Shown: positions 37,314 through 48,656, counted from the first letter of the stretch. The stretch: 64,000 bases of DNA from Ochrobactrum chromiisoli (GCF_026241335.1 NZ_JAPHAV010000001.1:496001-560000), one strand, 5' to 3'. The notes: generated by a model from the letters alone, not told the origin. Made by a program: numbers and translations.

Positions 37314-39080
37314 ATGAGTTTGTCAATGCCTTCACCTGTTAAGCATTCGAAGACCGGAACGTATTACCTCAGGCAGCGAGTTCCCGTTGATTTGAAGGCG
37401 AAGGCACGGGGAAAGAGCGTCGCACTTCCTGTCGATCAAGCGCTGAAGTCCGTAACGATAGGCGAAAGCGTTAAGGTGTCTCTGGCGACCAAGGATCCAG
37501 CCGAGGCCAAGGCCCGTTACAGGGAGGCCGATGCTGTCTTATCGAAATTCTGGGGAGCTTTGCGAAATGGACCGATGAGGCTCACTCAGAAGGAAGTCGC
37601 GGAACGGGCTGGGCTTGTCTATGGGTTTTTTGCCGACACGTTCGAAGAGGACGCAGAAGACCCAGAATTTTGGGCAAGGTCGCAGCGCATAGACAAGGTA
37701 GTTCTGTGGAGGGCTAAGATAGGCGAGCGCCCTTGTTATCCCTTAACGACACACCAGCGCGAAACCCTTGAGCCACGATTTGGGCCGTTTGTCGATCAGG
37801 TCCTTTTTAACACAGGGGAGGAGATAGACGCCGAAAGCCGCGATAAACTGTTGGTAGCTGTGGCGTCCGCATTGCAGAACGCACAGGCGACAATTCTCAG
37901 AAGAGCAGATGGCGACTATAGACCCGATACCGAGATACGACAGCGTTACCCGGAATATGCGCCAAGCGTGGAACCAAAAGACGAACCTGACGCGACGTCG
38001 AATAATGCAGAGAAGGGAGCGGGACTCGATCTATTCATGCTTCTCGATCACAAGTTCAAAGACAAGGGAACGGCGAAGACATATCGGGCCTATCTCGGAG
38101 ATTTGAAACTGTTTGTCGAATTTATCGGGCACAGTGATGCCGAGCGTGTCACAAAGGACAATGTTCGCGAGTGGAAAGATGCTCTGATCAAGCAAGGCTT
38201 GTCCGCCAAAACGATCAATGACAAAAAGTTGTCTGCTGTAAAGGCTACAATTGCGCATGGTGTCAATGAATTTAGCTTAACCCAAAACGTTGCTGTTTCG
38301 ATCCGTGATAAGCGTGACGCCCCAGTGCCGATAGGTTCTCGTTCATACACACACGAGCAAGCTACAGCTATCCTTCAGGCGACCTTTAAAGGTACGGAGA
38401 AAGGCTTGGATCCCCATCACCAGAGGGCAGTCTTCTGGGTGCCGTGGATATGTGCCTATACAGGTTTGCGGGTATCTGAGGCCGCGCAAATTCAAGGCAA
38501 AAATGTTCGTATTGAGAATGGCCATCCAATCTTTTTCATCGATCCAGCAGATGGCGGAACGAAGAGCAAAGCAGCTTGGACGACTGGTATTCATGAGCAT
38601 CTCATCAATATGGGCATTCTTGAAATGTTCAAGTCTGTAGGTGACGGTCCAGCGTTCTATCGTGCTTACCCTGAAGGTACTGATATGCGGGGGATGGAGG
38701 AAACGCACAGGGCGAAGTATAGCGGCTCACGTGTTGGGGACTGGACACAAAGCATTTTGACCGAACCTGCACCGGGAGGGCGACCTAACCACGCGTGGCG
38801 TCATCTATTTACGACCCTTTCACGTCGTTTCAAGATGACTAAGGAAACCCGTGATTATATGCTTGGCAGCCGGAAGAAGGCAGATGCCCGAGAAGGCTAT
38901 GGCGATTTCACGCCGGATGTCGTTTGTGGTGAAATCAACAAGCTTCCTAGGTTCGGCGTGAAGGACACTGGATACCGCCCGACACTAGAAGTGTTGGAAC
39001 CCGAACCCGTGAAAGATCGCCCAGAAAAACCCCAAAAGACAAAGGAAGGGAAGCTTATTCTCGTGCCGCCGAGACGCTAG
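37314..39080 (+). CDS. Tyrosine recombinase/integrase of the island
   Basis: The 588-aa protein begins with a DUF6538-like segment (MPSPVKHSKTGTYYLRQRVP), has a SAM-like core-binding domain (about 230-330), and a catalytic domain with Arg in YTGLRVSEA (about 385), HAWRH (about 492) and the nucleophilic tyrosine in EGYGDF (about 528). It would catalyse recombination between attL/attR in the tRNA gene. ATG at 37314 follows AGAGG by about eight bases; GTG at 37305 and ATG at 37326 are alternatives. It is the only plus-strand gene of the island. Confidence 0.92.
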   Translation: MSLSMPSPVKHSKTGTYYLRQRVPVDLKAKARGKSVALPVDQALKSVTIGESVKVSLATKDPAEAKARYREADAVLSKFWGALRNGPMRLTQKEVAERAGLVYGFFADTFEEDAEDPEFWARSQRIDKVVLWRAKIGERPCYPLTTHQRETLEPRFGPFVDQVLFNTGEEIDAESRDKLLVAVASALQNAQATILRRADGDYRPDTEIRQRYPEYAPSVEPKDEPDATSNNAEKGAGLDLFMLLDHKFKDKGTAKTYRAYLGDLKLFVEFIGHSDAERVTKDNVREWKDALIKQGLSAKTINDKKLSAVKATIAHGVNEFSLTQNVAVSIRDKRDAPVPIGSRSYTHEQATAILQATFKGTEKGLDPHHQRAVFWVPWICAYTGLRVSEAAQIQGKNVRIENGHPIFFIDPADGGTKSKAAWTTGIHEHLINMGILEMFKSVGDGPAFYRAYPEGTDMRGMEETHRAKYSGSRVGDWTQSILTEPAPGGRPNHAWRHLFTTLSRRFKMTKETRDYMLGSRKKADAREGYGDFTPDVVCGEINKLPRFGVKDTGYRPTLEVLEPEPVKDRPEKPQKTKEGKLILVPPRR

Positions 39081-39129
39081 CTAACCACCATTGACGTAAA
39101 TGCGCGAACAATTCAACGGAGCTTAGGCG

Positions 39130-42100
39130 CTAATGATCGACTCGGTTTTCATGAGCATCTCTGAGGCTTTCATAAAGCTTCCCCGGCCCCAAGAGTATAT
39201 CCTTTAACCCATCGCGTACCTTTTCCGAACCGAGTGCCTGTTTGCTCATTGTTTCATGTGCTGCAAATGCGTCCATGATAGCATCCACGATGGCATTCTT
39301 GAGATCAGGGGAGCTTGCGAACTGTTCCTTACTGTTGTTAGCTGCCTGTTTAACAAGGACAGGCGATTGCAGCAGTTTTCCCTTAAGGACGTTGTTCACG
39401 TAAACGAGCTGGTCATCGTCGGTGAGATCGCCGTCAAACAAATCGTTGATCTTATCTATGATCTCCTGAAGGAGCGCCTTTTCCTTTTCTTGAACAGATC
39501 CTGAGCCTGTTTCCGTCACTGGTTGCAGCAATGGTTTATCATTACCCTTGAGGGCTAACGGCTTCTTTCCAAGGTTTCTGAGATTATGATGGGTCAGCAC
39601 AATCTTGGACAGATCAACGCCGTCGCGGTCTCTGCCGAACTGGAGTAGAGGGATCAGGCGTTTATAGAAGATTGAACGGGCTTCAATTGCCGAATTGCCA
39701 TAGTCGAATATCTGAGAAAGAAAAGCGTACAGACGCTGAAATGCCTGCATGTCACTCTTGAACAGCAGAAGAGCGTTGATTTCGTCCTTGGCAGCTTCGA
39801 TGACCTTCTCGTCAGCTTTGCTCTGCGCAGCTTTCAACTCGTCCTGTGCCTGCTTGTACTTCTTCAGGATACGGTCAGCGACAGGCTCAATTGCTGCGAT
39901 AAGGTCCCCTTGTTTGGACTTAGGATTGAGCTCAACGGCCACGACGCGATCAACTTCAAAGTTATCGTAGTAGCCCTGCGCGTCGAGTTTTGCGCGAATA
40001 TCGAAGATCAGGTTAGGGTCTGTCGTGGCTGCCAATTGCGCAGTGTCGAAGTATGTGAGGAATGCATCAAGGATCTCGTCGGCATTGTTCGCAAAATCGA
40101 GAACGTAAGTCGTGTCCTTGCCGGGATATGCTCTGTTCAGCCGCGACAGGGTTTGCACCGCCTGAATGCCAGCCAAGCGCCTATCTACATACATGCCGCA
40201 AAGCAGCGGCTGATCGAACCCCGTCTGGAACTTATTGGCGACGAGCAGAATTTGATATTCCGGCAGCTTGAACGCTTCCCGTATATCGCGACCTTTTAGA
40301 TCCGGGTTCAGAGATTTACTCGCCTCGGTGAACGGATCGGGACCGCTCTCGGAATCATCTACCTCACCCGAGAATGCCACCAGCGTATCCATCTGGTAGC
40401 CCTTGGATTTGATATACTTCTTGATCGCTAGTTGCCAGCGGACGGCTTCCAGACGGCTTCCTGTGACGACCATCGCTTTCGCCTTGCAATCCAGCAGCGG
40501 TGCGACATTAGCAAGGAAATGCTCGACGACGATTTCAACCTTCTGGCTGATATTGTACGGATGCAGTCTTACCCATTTCATGATGTGCTTGAGTGCAGAG
40601 CTGGCTTCGACTTCAGTCTCTGTGAGTTCCTTCCCATCGTTGGCAAGTTTGAACGCCAAACTGTACGGAGTGTAATTTTGAAGTACGTCGAGGATGAAGC
40701 CCTCTTCAATTGCCTGCCGCATCGAATAGACATGAAATGGCGCTGGCAAATTGTGAGGGCCACTTGGCTGCTCTGGCTCAGGTTTGCGTCCGAAGAGCTC
40801 CAAGGTCTTTGCCTTGGGTGTTGCCGTGAATGCGACGTAAGTGATCCCTGCGTCATCTGCACGTGCACCCATTCTAGCAGCCAAGATGTCCTCAGCGCTC
40901 AATTCTGCTCCGTCTGCCAAGGCTTGCAATTCATCAGCAGCAAGCAACTCCTTCAGCTTTGACGCGGCTTCGCCAGTTTGTGAGCTGTGAGCTTCATCAG
41001 CAATTACCGCAAAATGTTTTCCTTGGGTTGCTGTAAGCTTTCGTACGGCTTCAATGGCGTAAGGGAACGTCTGTATCGTGCAGACGATGATTTTCTTCCC
41101 TTCATCGAGCGCCTTGGCCAGCGATCCGCTCTTGCTGCCGTCCTCGTTGCGAATTACGGCGACCACGCCCTGTACGCGCTGGAAATCGAAGATGGCTTCC
41201 TGAAGCTGGGTATCGATCACGTTACGATCTGAGACGACGATGATGCTGTCAAAAATCTTCTTGTGGCTAGCATCATGAAGATCCGCGAGGAAATGCGCAG
41301 ACCAAGCAATCGAATTGGTTTTTCCTGATCCTGCTGAATGCTGGATGAGAAACTTTCCGCCGACACCCTCGCCAAGAACCGCTGCTTGAAGTTTCCGCGT
41401 GGCGTCCAACTGGTGGTAGCGCGGGAAGATGACTGAGGTGATGTTCTTCTTGGTGTCGCGTTTCGTGACCATGTAGCGCCCGAGGATTTCGAGGAAACTT
41501 TCGCGTTCCCAGACCTCTTGCCACAGATAAGACGTTCGGTGTCCGTGTGGATTAACGGGATTGCCTTTGCCGCCGTTGTCGCCCTTATTGAATGGCAGAA
41601 AGCGTGTCGACACTCCTTCGAGCTTTGTCGTCATCATCACTTCGGAATTGCTGACCGCGAAGTGTACCAGCGCCCCGCTCGGGAAAGTCAGCAATGGCTC
41701 TGGGGATTTCCCTTTTGGCTTCGGATCCCGGTCGAACCTGTACTGATCAATCGCATCGGTAACGCTCTGAGTGAAATTCGTCTTCAGCTCGGTTGTTGTG
41801 ACAGGGATGCCGTTCAAAAACAGAACAAGGTCAATGCTGTTCTCGTTATGCAGGGAGTACCGAACTTGGCGGACTACCCGGAGACGGTTGGCGTGGTACT
41901 TGGTCAAGATGTCTGCATTCATTGCCAATGCAGGCTTGAACTGTGCAAGGCTCAGGGGTGCCCGAAGCCCGATCATTTCTACGCCATAACGCAGAACGTC
42001 GAGTGTGCCTCGGTCGTCTAGCTGTTTACGTACTCGGTCTAGCAGGACGGTTTCAGCGTTGGTACCGTGGGTCTTCTTAAGGCTATCCCAAGCTTTCGGC

Positions 42101-42252
42101 TGGGTCTCCTTGAGCCAAGACACGAGATCAGAAGGAAACAACGCCCGGGTGCGATCATAATGCGCTGCATCGCCGATATTACAGAGCCAGCTGTTCTCAG
42201 AGAGATGGCTGGTTATCTCGTCCTCAAAGCTGATTTCCTTGTGAATGCTCAT
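39130..42252 (-). CDS. hsdR: Type I restriction enzyme, R subunit
   Basis: The 1040-aa subunit cleaves unmodified DNA after ATP-driven translocation. The N-terminal nuclease motif (IDLVLFLNGIP...TELK) sits near residue 150-165. Helicase motifs follow: Walker A HSAGSGKTN (about 305), DEAH in VIADEAHSSQ (about 420), FTATPKAKT, and later NKFQTGFDQP and QTLSRLNR. The C-terminal region is typical of complex assembly. The frame is intact. It lies 21 bases downstream of hsdS. Confidence 0.94.
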   Translation of the reverse strand: MSIHKEISFEDEITSHLSENSWLCNIGDAAHYDRTRALFPSDLVSWLKETQPKAWDSLKKTHGTNAETVLLDRVRKQLDDRGTLDVLRYGVEMIGLRAPLSLAQFKPALAMNADILTKYHANRLRVVRQVRYSLHNENSIDLVLFLNGIPVTTTELKTNFTQSVTDAIDQYRFDRDPKPKGKSPEPLLTFPSGALVHFAVSNSEVMMTTKLEGVSTRFLPFNKGDNGGKGNPVNPHGHRTSYLWQEVWERESFLEILGRYMVTKRDTKKNITSVIFPRYHQLDATRKLQAAVLGEGVGGKFLIQHSAGSGKTNSIAWSAHFLADLHDASHKKIFDSIIVVSDRNVIDTQLQEAIFDFQRVQGVVAVIRNEDGSKSGSLAKALDEGKKIIVCTIQTFPYAIEAVRKLTATQGKHFAVIADEAHSSQTGEAASKLKELLAADELQALADGAELSAEDILAARMGARADDAGITYVAFTATPKAKTLELFGRKPEPEQPSGPHNLPAPFHVYSMRQAIEEGFILDVLQNYTPYSLAFKLANDGKELTETEVEASSALKHIMKWVRLHPYNISQKVEIVVEHFLANVAPLLDCKAKAMVVTGSRLEAVRWQLAIKKYIKSKGYQMDTLVAFSGEVDDSESGPDPFTEASKSLNPDLKGRDIREAFKLPEYQILLVANKFQTGFDQPLLCGMYVDRRLAGIQAVQTLSRLNRAYPGKDTTYVLDFANNADEILDAFLTYFDTAQLAATTDPNLIFDIRAKLDAQGYYDNFEVDRVVAVELNPKSKQGDLIAAIEPVADRILKKYKQAQDELKAAQSKADEKVIEAAKDEINALLLFKSDMQAFQRLYAFLSQIFDYGNSAIEARSIFYKRLIPLLQFGRDRDGVDLSKIVLTHHNLRNLGKKPLALKGNDKPLLQPVTETGSGSVQEKEKALLQEIIDKINDLFDGDLTDDDQLVYVNNVLKGKLLQSPVLVKQAANNSKEQFASSPDLKNAIVDAIMDAFAAHETMSKQALGSEKVRDGLKDILLGPGKLYESLRDAHENRVDH

Positions 42253-42273
42253 TCTCGTGCCCCCTCGGCGGAA

Positions 42274-43610
42274 TTATTCTGCTGCCACTTGCTGATCAGG
42301 AACAGAGCCAAGCACGTCGATCTTACCCGTAACAGCTGCGGAAATAAGTGCAGAGCGACGTTCAAGCAACAATTTAATTGCTGCTTCCGATTGATCCAAT
42401 ATTTCCTTAGTCCTTTGGATTTCCGTATGAATTTTATCAACTATTATTAGCTGCTCTTGTAGAGGAGGTACAACTAAACAAAAAGCCTTGAATTGATCCT
42501 GTGATAGGTTTTGCATACTCGAACTTGTTCCCGCACAAGCAATATGAACTTGCGCTCTGTATTCGAGCGTGAGCGTCCATAGATGAATAAAAGCTGCCGA
42601 AGCATCACAAAATTGAATTTGCCAAAGGCGATCTGGTAAAAATATGTTCGACAGATTTTCTATTGATAATCCTGCTGCTCCTACGAGATCCGGCGTATTC
42701 ATTCTACTCACGATAAGCGAGTCAGATATCACTGGGCAAGATACCCTCGGGTATTCTTCAGGTATTATTGTTTTATTTTCTGATGGATTAAATTCGCCGC
42801 TATAAACGCAACTAGTTTTTAATACACCCAATTCATTTTCAGTAGCAGGTGTATCGATAGCGTTAACACTCGTTCCAGACAAAATAGACTTGATTAAGTG
42901 CCGAAGCTGCTTGACTTCCCAATGCTCTGGCACGTCACCTAGCCATTCCACACCGGACGACTTCAGTTTAACATTCGGATCGAGTCCTTTGGTAACCGCA
43001 TGAGAAATGACCGCTTGACGTTTTTCCTTGAGCAGTTTGATCATGCGTTTTTGCTCGTTGACCAAGGCGTCGATTTTGGCTGTCTCACGGTCGAGGAACG
43101 TTGCAATCGCGTTTTGCTCGACGAGTGGTGGAAGCACCAATGGAAGCCATTTCACATCAGAGTACTTCATCGACTGACGAAGTCCTCCGCCCATTGAATA
43201 CAAAACTTTGGATTGATCGTACGAGCGTAGCAGATAGTTAAGGAAGTTGGACGAGACGCCGGAGGGGCATATTGCGACATATGCAGAGGTAATAATTCCC
43301 TGCTGCTGTACACGAGCAGAACGTAAGCTTCGTTTATCATTCTGAAGATCAGTCAGCCGAAGAACAATATCATCTTGGTGAACAACCTGATAGGTTTCAA
43401 ACGATTGAGGCAGCAGCCCGTCATTAGACGATATGTCCTTTGTTATAATTTTTCCATAACTTAATGAAAGTAGATTGTCTTCTTTCATCCCTGTATTGGG
43501 CTCTTTTCTTTCCGCTGCAACGCTGAACAAAGGTACAACTGACCAATGAGATGGAATAGAACCAATCCATGGGACATTTATTTCGCAATAATCTCTGTGA
43601 GGCGCAATCG

Positions 43611-43614
<4 letters not shown>
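42274..43614 (-). CDS. hsdS: Type I restriction-modification specificity subunit
   Basis: The 446-aa protein has two target-recognition domains, each starting with a typical segment (VPWIGSIPSHWSVVPL; VEWLGDVPEHWEVKQL), and two coiled-coil spacers (FLDRETAKIDALVNEQKRMIKLLKEKRQ; QRTKEILDQSEAAIKLLLERRSALIS). These bind the two halves of a split DNA target. It overlaps hsdM by four bases. The recognised sequence cannot be predicted by eye. Codon use and base composition look AT-richer than in hsdM, a common sign of exchanged specificity genes. Confidence 0.93.
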
Positions 43615-45446
<1,832 letters not shown>

Positions 45447-46158
45447 TCGAATGATTTCCCCGAGAATGCCTTACTGGACAACCTATGGCTGACGGGTCAG
45501 ATGCAATCAAGCAAATTTAACAGCGGCTTCAACTGCCTGACCATCTTGACCATAGTTGCACTTAAAGTCAGCTGCGATGTACCACGACGAGCAATAATTA
45601 CGCTTTCTGACCTGATGATATACGAGCATTCAATCGGGTTTTCTTTGGGTGAGCCGCAATTGATACCTTGGGTCAATTCTACGTTCGTAGGTCGACCCCA
45701 AGCATGCTGTTGCAGACGTGCAAAGCTGAATGACGTTAATGAGCAGAATATTAAGAATGCGAAGCACAATAATGATATGATTGTAATCGTGAATTCGGTT
45801 CAAATTCGTATCGAATGATTACCGAATATGACATTACGTAAATATTGATATGTTTTATTAATTTCTCTTCTCGAGGAAGAGCGAAGCGATAATCAAATAA
45901 AAGGAACAGGCTCAGGGTAAACTCATACAATGGTAAGATGGTCTTACCGAACAATGAGATCAACCTGAGGAAAACCCTAATTAATAGGTCTTCGCTTCTC
46001 GCTCCAAAGTCTCTTCGCCTTAAGGGTCTTCAGTCAAGTCGAGCAAAGCGAGGACCAACGAGAGGTTCCACTATAGTTATAGCGGAATGGTTTACGCTGA
46101 TCCCCGCATTTCCGGGCTTTTTCGTCGATAACGCTTTGAGCAGTTACAGCGGGATGGT
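45447..46158. promoter_or_regulatory. Intergenic region upstream of hsdM with nested palindromes
   Basis: No convincing gene is present in these 712 AT-rich bases. Palindromes seen: ATTCG/CGAAT at 45804-45816, nested inside ATTCGGT (45793-45799) and ACCGAAT (45821-45827), and GGTAAGA/TCTTACC at 45932-45948. These are candidate operators for restriction-modification expression control. A 25-bp repeat pair begins at 46075. Confidence 0.45.
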
Positions 46159-46166
46159 TTACGCTG
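46075..46166. repeat. Pair of 25-bp direct repeats around the 3' end of an unknown gene
   Basis: The segments 46075-46099 and 46142-46166 share 23 of 25 bases (common part TGGTTTACGCTG) with a 67-base period. Between them is a CCCG/CGGG hairpin followed by CTTTTTTCG. The second copy includes the stop codon of the gene at 46159. The first copy is part of a near-palindrome at 46066-46087. Confidence 0.6.
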
Positions 46167-46677
46167 CGATTTGCATTATAGTTTTCTCGTCGTCATCTTT
46201 CCATGATCCCTTGATAGGCCAGTCCGTCAATCGGGGTGGCAAGTTCGCTAGACGTTTACCTACGGCCTGTTTGCTGCATCCAAGCTGATTTCCGATTTCG
46301 GATAGTGAAAGCCCCGCCGCTCTTAGCTTCTCGACTTCGGTTTCCGTCTGGTTCGTTGCCTCGAGGTTGGTGACGATGAGCACCATTCCATCAGGCAGAA
46401 TCAAATCATAGAACAACGTGGGCTGGTCCTTGGGTCGTTTCTGGTAAACCGTCCCATAACACTTTCTGATGGCGACCTCGGTCAATCTGTGCCGCTTTCC
46501 CGTGTGTTCCACGATCCCCAGCAGTTTCAGGCGGCGCATCAGGTCGGCTGTAGTCGTCCCGATCATATTCGCAAAGTCGCTGTAGGACTTAGTGCCGTCG
46601 TGCCACCGTCCGGTGTGATCCCGAACTTCACCAAGGACAGTGCTGGCGCAGCGCAAATCATTCATCGTGCGTTTCAT
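46159..46677 (-). CDS. Island protein of unknown function with DNA-binding helices
   Basis: The 172-aa product seems to have an N-terminal winged-helix region (YSDFANMIGTTTADLMRRLKLLGIVEHTG) and a C-terminal helix-turn-helix (GLSLSEIGNQLGCSKQAVGKRLANLP). The family is not recognised. Its start overlaps the preceding gene by four bases (ATGA), so the pair forms one translation unit. It could be a regulator of the neighbouring hsd genes, but that rests only on position. Confidence 0.7.
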   Translation of the reverse strand: MKRTMNDLRCASTVLGEVRDHTGRWHDGTKSYSDFANMIGTTTADLMRRLKLLGIVEHTGKRHRLTEVAIRKCYGTVYQKRPKDQPTLFYDLILPDGMVLIVTNLEATNQTETEVEKLRAAGLSLSEIGNQLGCSKQAVGKRLANLPPRLTDWPIKGSWKDDDEKTIMQIAA

Positions 46678-47396
46678 GAGCGCACCTCATTCGGCGCTAC
46701 AGATGTTATCGAACTGCTATCGCTGATGGGCTGCGTGTCATCGCCGAAGAAAGCTGCACGTTCACGCACGGCTCGTTTGCTTTTGGCTTCCAAGGCAGCA
46801 GTCTTTCGCTTGGCGATTTCCATGCCATAGGAAATGAACCCGGTCGGATAGACGATTTCCCAGAGTGTCCTGATGGTCTTCGGCGGTGTTTCCCTGAAGC
46901 GGCTGCGTTCCATCTTACCGTTGCGCCACTGGTATTGCGCTTCACGCGGATTGAGGCGCAAAAGCATGCGGATGGTCTGGAACCGGAAACCATCGTCATA
47001 TTTCCAGAAACGGGGATCGTCCTGATACCAAAAGCCCATGGCGATCAGCAGGACACCAATGGTTTCGGCGTTCTGTTCCCGGTCAAGCGACAGGATGGCC
47101 CGATAAGCCTGCATTTCGTAGTTGATAAATGGCTTGCCTTGATTGGCCCGATCAATGAACCTCTCGGCGTCCCTCACGATACGCCTCCAAGCGTCACTGA
47201 TGACAGCCTGAGCTTTGCCCTGATGGTTGCTCGTTAGGAAAGCGTAAATTTCCGCGATGTACGGCCTCAGGTCAGCTTTCTTGATACCGATCTGGTATGG
47301 ATGCCCATGACGGGCGAGATTTCGTTTATGTTTTTCACAGTACGAACTATACCCGTATGCCTTCTTGCAGCATCCGTTGGCCTTGCATGCTCTCAT
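46674..47396 (-). CDS. Island protein of unknown function with N-terminal zinc finger
   Basis: The 240-aa protein opens with a Cys/His cluster (CKANGCCKKAYGYSSYCEKH, residues 4-23) followed by RNLARHGHPYQ. This resembles the zinc motif at the start of many phage HNH-type proteins, but no HNH nuclease core follows. The rest is helical with many charged residues (RRIVRDAERFIDRANQGKPF; LLRLNPREAQYQWRNGKMERSRF). It is the first gene of a two-gene unit. Function unknown. Confidence 0.7.
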   Translation of the reverse strand: MRACKANGCCKKAYGYSSYCEKHKRNLARHGHPYQIGIKKADLRPYIAEIYAFLTSNHQGKAQAVISDAWRRIVRDAERFIDRANQGKPFINYEMQAYRAILSLDREQNAETIGVLLIAMGFWYQDDPRFWKYDDGFRFQTIRMLLRLNPREAQYQWRNGKMERSRFRETPPKTIRTLWEIVYPTGFISYGMEIAKRKTAALEAKSKRAVRERAAFFGDDTQPISDSSSITSVAPNEVRS

Positions 47397-47801
47397 AATA
47401 AATTCTTTTCATCATTATTGCTCTGGTCTCCTTTCAGGCGCTTAGGCCTACTATCGTTTCCGTACCTAGACCTACAGGCACGGGCGTGGACATATTTGAA
47501 TGCTCCGGCGTCAGCGTGTCCGAAGCAAGGGAACTGTATATGTGGGCTGTAAAAACGCAAGAAGATTTTTAAAAAGGATAAGTGAATTCAAATACTTGGT
47601 CACAAAATCCGTTAACCCCCAATAAAAAAGCTCTAGTGCGGATCATTTGATTTCTCGGCAAAATTTGTGTGTATTCGTCACAGAATTTGTCACAAGGTCA
47701 GAATATCCGCCCATGAAAAAAGTTATTCAGGTGCGAGATCACGCTGGCGAAATTTACACGTTGATTGTCCATTGTTGCCGTTAGCTATTCGCCTGACCGG
47801 A
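47397..47801. other. Intergenic region with repeated GTCACA
   Basis: No gene is supported; a 23-codon frame at 47713 is too short to judge. GTCACA occurs three times (about 47602, 47679 and 47691), the last two 12 bases apart, which may be a protein-binding site. Confidence 0.35.
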
Positions 47802-48449
47802 TCACATACCCCATTTGGCAAGCATAGCTTCTGCTGCTGCCGGATCGCTCTTTATTCGGATAACGGTTTGCCGAGTTAAATTTGTAGCTCTGGCAATCTC
47901 TGACGTACCACCATCGTTCGACAGCATATCCTGAATGACCGTCAGCTGTTCACGATTATAACTCGGCTTCCTTCCGAGATAGACCTTGCTGTTTCCAGAT
48001 CTGGCTGCGGCAATTCCTGCCTTCTGAGCTTCTTTAGTGGCCTCAGCTTGCGCCTGTGCAGTTGCTGCCATGAACGCAATCAGCGCGTCTCTTACAGCCA
48101 TTTGAATCGGGTCCTGTGTTGAGCCATCGAATGTCATGCCGTTTATGACTGTGCGGATAATTACGCCCAGGCGCATGAAATGCCGTATGGTATCCGTAAC
48201 GTCCTGATAATTGCGCCCGAGACGGTCCACCCAACGGACGACCAAAGTGTCACCTCTTCTTAGCATGTCGAACAGGCGCTTGCCTTCTGGTCGATTGGCC
48301 ATCGTCGTATTAATGCCCGATACTCCGTGATCGGCAATCACCTGATCAATAATGAACCCAGCCGCTTCTGCCTGTGTCTTCTGGTGGCCGATGTTCTGTT
48401 CGTCTGTCGATACACGGGCATAAAGGATGGTCTGCATTTCATTGTCCAT
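47802..48449 (-). CDS. Serine recombinase (resolvase/invertase family)
   Basis: The 215-aa protein has the resolvase domain with the nucleophilic serine in YARVSTDEQ, the DRLGR arginine motif, a long linker helix, and a C-terminal helix-turn-helix (SEIARATNLTRQTVIRIKSD). The size fits Tn3-type resolvases and DNA invertases. It could resolve dimers of the island or invert DNA, but no invertible segment was found. ATG at 48437 is an alternative start four residues later. GTAC-centred repeats lie just upstream. Confidence 0.88.
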   Translation of the reverse strand: MDNEMQTILYARVSTDEQNIGHQKTQAEAAGFIIDQVIADHGVSGINTTMANRPEGKRLFDMLRRGDTLVVRWVDRLGRNYQDVTDTIRHFMRLGVIIRTVINGMTFDGSTQDPIQMAVRDALIAFMAATAQAQAEATKEAQKAGIAAARSGNSKVYLGRKPSYNREQLTVIQDMLSNDGGTSEIARATNLTRQTVIRIKSDPAAAEAMLAKWGM

Positions 48450-48451
48450 TA

Positions 48452-48543
48452 GTGTACGTTGAAGTTATGTACATATGGATATGTGTACGTATGTTGAATG
48501 TCAACTCTTGCGTACATGTTGATAGCCATTAATTCACCTGTAC
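48452..48543. promoter_or_regulatory. GTAC-centred repeats upstream of the resolvase (possible res site or operator)
   Basis: GTAC occurs five times (48454, 48469, 48485, 48512, 48540). Three copies sit in GTGTACG/GCGTACA contexts followed by TTGA, and the last two share TAGCCAT about 11-13 bases on. The regular spacing beside a serine recombinase gene resembles a recombination or autoregulation site. Confidence 0.5.
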
Positions 48544-48581
48544 GCTGTGGTATAGCCATACGGACATTTGCTTTAATGAGT

Positions 48582-48656
48582 GATCTTGGGAGGGGCGGCC
48601 CCTTACCGACGATTTCATTTAAAGCGAAATCTATGGACGAAGGGGACCTCCCATGA
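48582..48656. other. Long imperfect inverted repeat in the island
   Basis: GATCTTGGGAGG (48582-48593) pairs with CCTCCCATGATC (11 of 12 positions). Inside it CCCCTT pairs with AAGGGG, and inside that GATTTC pairs with GAAATC. The three nested helices would give a structured RNA or DNA of about 75 bases. It has no T run, so it does not look like a simple terminator. Confidence 0.55.

Noticed and set aside
47713-47784. A 23-codon frame MKKVIQVRDHAGEIY
   Set aside because: Too short to support without conservation, and it has no clear ribosome site.
48452-48543. Possible iteron-type replication origin
   Set aside because: No replication protein gene is in the island. Proximity to the resolvase favours a recombinase site.
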